DNA of 25,170 bases from Glaciimonas sp. (GTDB lineage Bacteria; Pseudomonadota; Gammaproteobacteria; Burkholderiales; Burkholderiaceae), in assembly GCA_014377145.1 (NCBI GenBank), contig JACMQE010000080.1, positions 1 to 25,170 on the forward strand. The letters are read 5' to 3'. The position numbers and the translations under genes were made by a program. The number at the start of each line of letters is the position of its first letter. Positions within the stretch are counted from its first letter, which is position 1. A model generated the notes under the pieces. The model searched no databases. It worked only from the letters and a program-made list of their open reading frames with translations, and was not told the DNA's origin. Shown in pieces: positions 18,687-25,170 of the stretch.

Positions 18687-19439
18687 ATGCAAACTTACCG
18701 TATTGGTCAAATTGTATCCAGCTCAAATACCACCCTGGAAACAGAGATTCCGGCAATGTTGCAGGCGCGTTACCAGCAGTTTCTTGAAGAGCGTTTTACT
18801 TTTCACTCGTCACGCATGCGCATGATGCATGTGACACCGGAAGAGTTAAAAAAATGGATATTGAAAGTGACCGTTGTAAGCTAGAGTTAAGCGATACGCC
18901 CTAGGATGTGATGGCATATGCTTGCCTGGTCGCCATCCTGTGCCAGGATCCGGGTTATCACTTGGTTTCCGAAAAACGTTTGACAAACACAGTGGCTGGA
19001 AATAATGCACCAACGCCTTTGGTCGGTTCGGCAGGTGCGCTAGTTGAAGGGATGAGAGAACTGGGTTTCAAAAAAGTGGCGATCATTACACCTTACATGA
19101 AGAGCCTGACCCAACAAGTGATTGATTATATTGAAGACACAGGTATTCAGGTTTCCGAGGCAATCAGTCTGGAAGTTTCAGACAACCTTGCAGTTGGCCG
19201 CCTGAATCCGTTGAATTTGATCGAACATGCCGACCGACTTGATATCAGCAACGTAGGATGCAATAGTGTTGTCGGTTTGCGTACAAATATCTTCTCTAGC
19301 GGCCATTCAGAGGGTGAAGAATCGTTTGGGTAAGCCAGTCTTGTCGGCTACTAATGTGATGGTTTAGCATATGTTGCATAAATTAAATTTGGCGCCGATT
19401 GTGCCGAACGCTGGTTATTTTCTTTCAGGTAAGTTTTAA
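18687..19439 (+). pseudogene. Maleate isomerase-like (Asp/Glu racemase superfamily), degraded
   Basis: Maleate cis-trans isomerase turns maleate into fumarate using two cysteines. The N-terminus MQTYRIGQIVSSSNTTLETE, then FTFHSSRMRMMHVTPEELK, fits the family. A frameshift near 18850 and a TAG at 18902 interrupt it. MAYACLVA carries the first catalytic Cys, followed by TPLVGSAGALVEGMRELGFK and SLEVSDNLAVGRLNPLNLIE. The second cysteine region is scrambled by a frameshift near 19255, and the tail GKPVLSATN, a stop, and PNAGYFLSGKF end it at the TAA at 19437. A citraconate isomerase role is possible given the neighbours, as an inference. Confidence 0.82.
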
Positions 19440-19652
19440 TTGCTCCTCGGTGCATGATCAGCTTTATAACTTTGGTGGCGGTACAGACCAACCTACCTGA
19501 TGAAGCGCCATTTTGGCTTTTTCGTAAAGCTTGCCTTACAAGCCAATATTTGCGCCGTATTTTCGGTCATCATGCATCGTATCCTTACGTGACTGATTTC
19601 CCGACGGAATGCATTCTCCCGGCGCATCTGCTCGGTTCCTGCGCGATCAGCC

Positions 19653-20468
19653 ATGGATCGGATTAGACTGCGGCTATTCGTCAGCGTGCTTGAAGAAGGA
19701 ACGATTGCGGCTGCAGCCACACGTCAACATATCGCGGCGGCGGCTGTCAGCAAGCGTATCAGTGAACTTGAAGTACAACTTAATACGTAATTATTGATAC
19801 GTAGCAACAAAAGGGTATTAATCCCAAAGCTGCTGGCTTCTCTCTTCTGAATTTGGCCCGAGGGGTACTCAACGATTTGGATAATATTGAAATCCAGATG
19901 CAAGCCTTTGTCTGTGGCACGCGCGTTCAGTGCGTGTGTTGGCGAATATTTCCGTCATGACCCAGTTCATGCCTCAGGTGCTGAAGTCATTTCTTACGAA
20001 GTATCCGCTGGTACAAGTCAATCTGGAGGAGAAAGTCAGTACAGCCATTATCTGGGGCGTTGACGATAATATCACCAATATTGGTATATTTTCCCAAGTC
20101 CCACACGGCGATGGCATTGAAGTTTATCAGTTCAAAACCGATGAGCTAGTCCTAATTGTTCCTAGGGAGCATCCGCTGGCGGCGCGTAGTTCGGTGTCTT
20201 TTACAGAAATCCTTGATTTCGAATTTGTTGGATTATACGTCAGCGTTACGATGCCCATTGCCTGATGGTAGAAGCCGGTTTAGGGATCGGTATTTTGCCT
20301 CAAATAAGTTCTCAAACCTATAGCGTTCTCGCTCTCAAAAAAATCATTTTAAACGAGCCATGGGCCCATCGGCAAATCGATATTTGTGTTCGTACGCTTC
20401 ATTGTCGGTTGCTACAAAGCTGCTGTTCGACCATCTTCAAGTCTAAAAATAGTTTCCAAATGTCGTGA
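19653..20468 (+). pseudogene. LysR-family transcriptional regulator, degraded
   Basis: The winged-helix N-terminus is clear: MDRIRLRLFVSVLEEGTIAA, then AAVSKRISELEVQL. A TAA at 19788-19790 stands where Gln is expected, and frameshifts follow. The effector-binding domain remains as LANISVMTQFMPQVLKSFLT, VNLEEKVSTAI, GIFSQVPHGDGIEVYQFKTD and LVIVPREHPLAARSSVSF-like text. Around 20240 a segment of roughly 25-30 residues is missing before LMVEAGLGIGILPQ. It lies between the maleate isomerase and the lyase genes, so it probably once regulated them. It cannot be functional. Confidence 0.85.
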
Positions 20469-20654
20469 TGGTGGCGTGCTATCGATTGTAAATATGTGCC
20501 CATGGCGGATTCGTGAACCAATTCTTTACTCCTACTGCTTCCTCCTCCATGCTTTGTTTTATGATATTAGATCGAGAGCAATAAAAAAATATCAGCCTTG
20601 TACCTTGTCACCAGCTCCGAAATATCAGTTAGTACCTCATTGCCAGGATATAAA

Positions 20655-21534
20655 ATGCATTTACCTAAAATTGTTCATATTGCTGAGGTAGGCCCGCGTG
20701 ATGGTTTCCAGAACGAAGCGCAAAATCTTCCGACTGCAGAAAAAATTTCTTTGATCCGTCAATTGGCAATGGCTGGTTGCAACAAAATTGAAATAACCTC
20801 GTTTGTCAATCCTAAAGCGATTCCAAATCTGGCCGATGCTACTGAGATTGTGGCGGGTACTGGTGATCTTGGTATCACGTGCTTTGCGTTGATTCCGAAC
20901 GTCAAGGGTTATCAACGTGCGCTCTCGATGGAGGAATTGATGGTATTACTCTCGTCATGTCGGCGACCGATACCCAAAAAATCATAAAAATTTGAATCGT
21001 ACCTGCCGCGAATCGATTGATGAGTTGTCGCCAATTGCGGCACGTGTCAAAGAAGATGGCCTGATCACTCGGCTCTCGATACCGATGACTTTTGGCTGTC
21101 CTTTTGAAGGAAATCCAGGGATTGATCGCATTCTTGAATTGATCGACATCATGGCACAAAAAGAATTTACCCGAATTGGACTATGCGACACGATAGGTAT
21201 CGCTAACCCACAACAGGTATTCGACTGGGTCAGTCGCATTCATCAGGCATTCTCGGCGCTTGAGTTTGAACTACATTTTCACAATACCTATGGTCGCGGT
21301 TTGGTGAATGTGATGGCTGGAATGGAAGCCGGCGTAAGCCGATTCGATATTTGCGTTGGCGGCCTAGGTGGTTGTCCCTTTGCACCTGGGACCACGGGAA
21401 ACGTTGCAACCGAAGACTTAGTTTCAATATTACAAGAAAGTGGTGTCGAAACCGGTATCAACCTTGGCGGCGTTCTTGCAGCATCGGATTTCTTGCATCA
21501 GACATTGGTGATGCGCATCAACAGCAACGTCTAG
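20655..21534 (+). pseudogene. Hydroxymethylglutaryl-CoA lyase-like enzyme, frameshifted
   Basis: TIM-barrel lyase of the HMG-CoA lyase family, which splits 3-hydroxy-3-methyl-acyl-CoA thioesters. AEVGPRDGFQNE near the N-terminus holds the catalytic Arg-Asp pair. KIEITSFVNPKAIPNLADA and the central metal-binding HFHNTYGRGLVN are present, as is a near-standard active-site cysteine loop GGLGGCPFAPG near the end. Between about 20925 and 20990 the frame changes twice (DGGIDGITLVMSATDTQKI in between). Next to a CoA-transferase and LeuCD-like subunits it may have cleaved citramalyl-CoA into acetyl-CoA and pyruvate; this is inference. Confidence 0.85.
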
Positions 21535-21599
21535 CAGGTTCATCATCCAACAATGTGCGTTAAACAATGTGTCACTGACACAAGGATAGGTGATAGAAC

Positions 21600-22820
21600 A
21601 TGGCAGATATCTCAACCCCCAAAGGCCCACTCGTTGGTATCAAAGTAATCGAAATGGGCACCTTCTTGATTGCTGGTCCATGTGGTGCACGTTTGTTGGC
21701 AGAGTTTGGTGCAGACGTGATTAAAATCGAAGTGCCAAAAAAAGGCGATCCAATCCGTAATTGGCGAGTCGTACATAACGATAACGGCACCTCGTTGTGG
21801 TGGGTATGTGCAGTCATGCAACAAAAAATGTATCACGCTCGATTGTGGTGTGCCGGAGGGGGCGGCAGTCTTAAAGACGCTATTGCAAGAGGCCTATGTA
21901 TTGATCGAAAATTTTCGCCCCGGCAAGCTCGATAAATGGGGTTTTACCAAAGAAGTGTTAGCCGAAATCAATCCTAATTTGATTGTCTCCCGCATTTCTG
22001 GTTTCGGTCAGACTGGCCCAGGTAGCAAGCGGCCCGGTTTTGGTGCAATTGGCGAGTCGATGGGCGGCATCTGGTATCTGACGGGTTATCCGGGACAAGC
22101 ACCGACCCGAGTGGGAATTAGCCTCGGGGATTCAGTCGCAGCGTTGTATTCCGTGATCGGCATATTGTGATGAGTGCTCTATCATCTTGACATGCAGCAA
22201 GGCGGCGGCCAGGAGATTGATGTTGCGTTGTATGAAGCAGTGTTCAGTTTGATCGAAAGTATGGTCCCCAAGCATGATCAAGAACAAGTGATACAGGAGC
22301 GTAGCGGATCGCTTTTACCTGTTATTTCACCTTCCAGTGTGTATGCATCAAAGATGGAAAATATGTCGTCATCGCCGCTAATGGGAATGCCATCGTACAG
22401 TGTTTGCTTAAATTAATTGGGCGTGAGGCTCTGTTGACCGATGAACGTTTTTCAAATAACGAACAGCGCATCAAGCATATGATCTTTATCGATGACTTGA
22501 TCACAGCCTGGAATGTGAAAATGACGTTGGCCGAATGTCTTGATCATTTGAATGCCCAGGGTGTGCCGGCAGGTCCGATTTATAGCATCGAAGGTATTTT
22601 CGCGGATCCGCAATATAAGGCCCGCGAGATGATTATCGATGTCGCGCATCCCAAATTCGGCTATCTGAAAGTCCCCGGCATCATTCCTAAAATGAGCAAA
22701 ACGCCTGGTAGCATTCAATGGTTAGGGCCAAAATTGGGCGAACACAATTTTGAAGTACTTAAGAAAATTGGGCTATCAGAACAGCAAATCGCTCAAATGG
22801 CGGCGCAAGGTGTGATCTGA
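21600..22820 (+). pseudogene. CaiB/BaiF-family CoA-transferase, degraded
   Basis: Class III CoA-transferase moving CoA between carboxylic acids. GVKVIEMGT-like text (GIKVIEMGTFLIAGPCGARL), LAEFGADVIKIEVPKKGDPI, NPNLIVSRISGFGQTGPGSK and RVGISLGDSVAALYSVIGIL are recognisable; the last contains the Asp of the family's active site. A frameshift lies near 21800, two adjacent TGA codons at about 22169, and another frame change near 22350 before CLLKLIGREALLTDERFSNN. The C-terminus, from DHLNAQGVPAGPIYSIEGIF to the TGA, is intact. AAGGATAGG upstream of the ATG gives a fair binding site. Dead by at least three defects. Confidence 0.87.
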
Positions 22821-22900
22821 TTACATCCGTCCAGTCTGGATGTGACTAAGAATTAGCGGCTTCTTGGGTTGCGGACCTATCATTTATAACGGGGACAAAA

Positions 22901-24245
22901 ATGACACCACAAACAATATATGAAAAATTATGGTGCCAGCATGTAGTTTATGAGCATGCATACGACACCGCGGCCATTTATATTAATCGGCATCTTGTAA
23001 ATGAAGTGACCAGTCCGCAGGCGTTTGATGGGTTACGTGCGAATGGTCGGCCTATATGGCGGCTGAACGCCAACATCGCGGTCGCGGACCACAATATTTC
23101 CACCACCGACAGAAGCCTGGCGATTTCTGATGCAGTTTCTCGGCAACCAGTGGAAATGCTGGATAAAAATTGTGCTGAAACTAGCGTGACTTACATCAAG
23201 CTTGATGATCCACGTCAAGGGATCGTACATGTTATCGGTCCTGAGCAAGGTGCAACGTTACTACCCGGCATGAGTGGTTTCCGACAATTCGCATACCAGT
23301 ACCCACGGTGCGTTTGCAGTGTTGGCATTTGGTATCGGTACTTCTGAAGTGGAGCACGTACTCGCCACGCAGACCCTGCGCACCAAAAAATCGAAGACTA
23401 TGCTTATACAAGTCGACGGCGTATTGCAGGTCGGCGTCTATGCCAAGGACATCGCGCTAGCGATTATTGGTGTCATTGGTAATGTTGTGGTGGGACTGGT
23501 TACGCCATCGAATATGCCGGATCGGCAGTTAGGGAGCTCTCGATGGAAGGGCGGATGACCTTCATTGAGGCCGGCGCAAGAATGGGAATAGTCGCGGTAG
23601 ATCAAAAAACTATTGCCTATCTGAAAGGCCGTCCATATGCGCCAAGCGGTCCGCAGTGGGATCATGCATTGGCCCTGACGTCTGATGTTGAAGCTAAGTT
23701 TGACCGCGTGGTTTGTGGTTTATATCGATGCTTCTGGCATACGGCCTCAGGTGACTTGGGGTATCTCGCCAGAGATAGTCAGTGAGTATCTCTGGCGCGG
23801 TACCCGATCCTGCCAGCTTTACAGATCCTGTAAAGCGAGAAGCGATGCAGCGCGCGTTAGATTACATGGCGCCGCCCCGTACATTGATCCGTGATATTGC
23901 CCTTGATAAAGTATTTATAGGCTCTTGCACCAATTCGCGCATCGAAGATATCAGAATCTCTTCCCCAGTCGTCCTTGGAAAATCTGTAGCCGACAACATT
24001 CGTCTGGCGCTATTGGTGCCGGGCTCGGGACTGGTGAAGCGTAAAGCTGAAGCTGACGGACTGAACCAGGCTGTTCAATATGCCTCGGCATGAACGACGA
24101 TAAACTCTTCACTTGCGAGCGTTGCACATCGACTTCGAATCGCAATTCCGAGGGGCGCCAGAGAAGCAGTGGTCGCACCCATTTTGTCAGTCCAGCGAGG
24201 GCGGCGGCTATTTTGGATTATCTCGTCGATATTAATCATTTTTGA
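22901..24245 (+). pseudogene. 3-isopropylmalate dehydratase large subunit-like (LeuC/aconitase family), degraded
   Basis: Iron-sulphur hydro-lyase large subunit. It begins [16 protein letters not shown] with GGGGA-type binding site upstream, and contains [20 protein letters not shown]. After a frameshift near 23270 follow [20 protein letters not shown] (normally GDSHTSTHG) and [11 protein letters not shown]. After another near 23480 come [16 protein letters not shown] and, further on, [13 protein letters not shown] with the first cluster cysteine. Near 24065 a stretch is deleted and the frame changes to [11 protein letters not shown] with the remaining cysteines, and the tail [20 protein letters not shown]. 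The small subunit follows 13 bases later. A second LeuC for leucine synthesis may exist elsewhere; this copy sits in a catabolic cluster. Confidence 0.87.
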
Positions 24246-24258
24246 TCAAAGAGAACCC

Positions 24259-24903
24259 ATGGATGCCTTCTTAAGCTTACGTGTTTTGGTGGTCTCGATC
24301 GACCGTTCCAATATCGACACCGAGGCCATTATTCCGAAGCAATTTCTAAAACGCATCACGCGTACTGGATTTGGCCCCAACCTTTTTGACGAGTGGCGTT
24401 ATCTGGACCACGGCGAACCCGATATGGATTGTTCGATCAGACTAGAAAATCCAGAATTTGTGCTTAATCAAGCGCGCTATCAAGGCCCGCAGATTATGTT
24501 GGCACGAGAAAATTTCGGTTGTGGCTCCTACCTTGAACACGCACCTTGGGCGCTGCTCGAGTTCGGCATACATGTGATCATCGCCCCCAGTTTTGCCGAT
24601 ATTTTCTATAATAATTGTTTTAAAAACGGGTTACTACCGATCATCTTGTCAACTGAGGCAGTCGCGGGTTTATTTTTTGCGGTGGCATAGCACGACGGTT
24701 ATTGTCTAGACGTTGATCTGGAACAGCAAACTGTCCGGTTACCATCGGGGGAGAGTATATCTTTCGAATTTGATTCTTTCCACAAGCACTGCTTGCTCAA
24801 TGGTTTAGATGAAATCGGTCTTTCTATGATACATCGAGAGCAAGTGCATGCATACGAAGCACAACTCAGGCAGACGTCGCCTTGGCTAGTCAACGATCGT
24901 TAG
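24259..24903 (+). pseudogene. 3-isopropylmalate dehydratase small subunit-like (LeuD) with one in-frame stop
   Basis: Small swivel-domain subunit of the hydro-lyase. [56 protein letters not shown] and [20 protein letters not shown] are standard LeuD text. A TAG at 24688-24690 (codon 144) interrupts, most likely from a CAG codon. The same frame then runs on through HDGYCLDVDLEQQTVRLPSG and FHKHCLLNGLDEIGLSMIHR to a natural end at 24901. Apart from this single codon the 215-codon gene is complete. Because its LeuC partner is badly broken it is treated as a pseudogene. Confidence 0.85.
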
Positions 24904-25130
24904 TAGTTGTTTTGTAGTAATAACTAAAAATAGTCAATTTTCCTCATGTTGGAGCGCGTGGGTTTTAACGATGGCGCTGTTAGCGTAGACCGAATTGGGC
25001 TTGGGTTCGAGTGCTACGGCAGCGCGATTTGGCGCATTGATTGAGAAGGCTGCTTAAAAACCTTATACCCGCTCGGCTAAGGTAAAATGTTGGCTATATT
25101 TAACAACCAACAATGAGCGCCCGCGACCCT
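24904..25130. other. Spacer upstream of dnaX
   Basis: 227 bases without a recognisable gene. The dnaX promoter should be here, but no -35/-10 pair near consensus stands out. A small SRP RNA gene (ffs) sits near dnaX in some bacteria; I looked for its conserved GGTGGG/GCAGG-type hairpin and did not find it. Confidence 0.4.
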
Positions 25131-25170
25131 ATGTTATACCAAGTTCTTGCCCGTAAATATCGCCCCAGAA
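25131..25170 (+). CDS. dnaX: DNA polymerase III subunits gamma and tau, 5' end only
   Basis: The last 40 bases read MLYQVLARKYRPR, the very conserved beginning of DnaX (typically MSYQVLARKWRP), the clamp-loader ATPase. The window ends after 13 codons, so nothing further can be judged. It marks the return of housekeeping genes right after the decayed block. Confidence 0.85.
   Translation, partial: MLYQVLARKYRPR

Noticed and set aside
24904..25130. Small SRP RNA (ffs) upstream of dnaX
   Set aside because: The conserved apical hairpin of 4.5S RNA could not be found in this spacer on either strand.
1..25170. CRISPR arrays, toxin-antitoxin or phage-defence systems
   Set aside because: No regularly spaced direct repeats and no cas, restriction or toxin-like proteins are visible; the only repeated sequences are the insertion-element ends.

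Overview
The window looks like a betaproteobacterial chromosome, most likely Burkholderiales and close to Oxalobacteraceae, that is undergoing genome reduction. The taxonomic reading rests on the gene order lepA-lepB-DUF4845-rnc-era-recO-pdxJ-acpS-nagZ-uvrC-pgsA followed by tRNA-Gly and tRNA-Cys, on the long C-terminal tail of RNase III and the N-terminal extension of RecO, and on dnaX at the far end. This is inference from gene order and protein character; no database search was possible.

Left part (1-11909), housekeeping. lepA (cut by the window edge), lepB, rnc, era, recO, pdxJ, acpS, uvrC and pgsA all read as full-length proteins with their key motifs. Three things are decaying even here: the DUF4845 gene between lepB and rnc is a pseudogene, nagZ has a frameshift and a damaged catalytic motif, and the recO-pdxJ gap holds IS debris (a 106-bp element with inverted ends and an ISAs1-like transposase fragment). 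A tRNA-Gly(GCC) behind a perfect sigma70-type promoter and a tRNA-Cys(GCA) close this part. A perfect 18-bp inverted repeat begins inside the 3' end of tRNA-Gly.

Right part (12159-24903), a graveyard of accessory metabolism. In order: a glyoxalase fragment fused to a gluconate 2-dehydrogenase subunit 3-like protein, a GMC oxidoreductase and a cytochrome c (together one membrane-linked sugar or alcohol dehydrogenase); a ribbon-helix-helix protein; an IS end abutting a 5'-truncated PQQ-type sugar dehydrogenase with its own cytochrome c; then an MFS transporter, a maleate isomerase-like enzyme, a LysR regulator, an HMG-CoA lyase-like enzyme, a CaiB-type CoA-transferase and LeuC/LeuD-like hydratase subunits. 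All of the recognisable genes here carry frameshifts, nonsense codons or deletions. The last group once looked like a transport and breakdown route for a small unsaturated dicarboxylate (maleate, citraconate or mesaconate).

The far right end (25131-25170) holds the first codons of dnaX, so housekeeping resumes directly after the dead block. I found no CRISPR array, no defence system and no convincing new system. The main interest is the sharp contrast between kept core genes and uniformly broken catabolic genes, as expected in a recently host-restricted bacterium.
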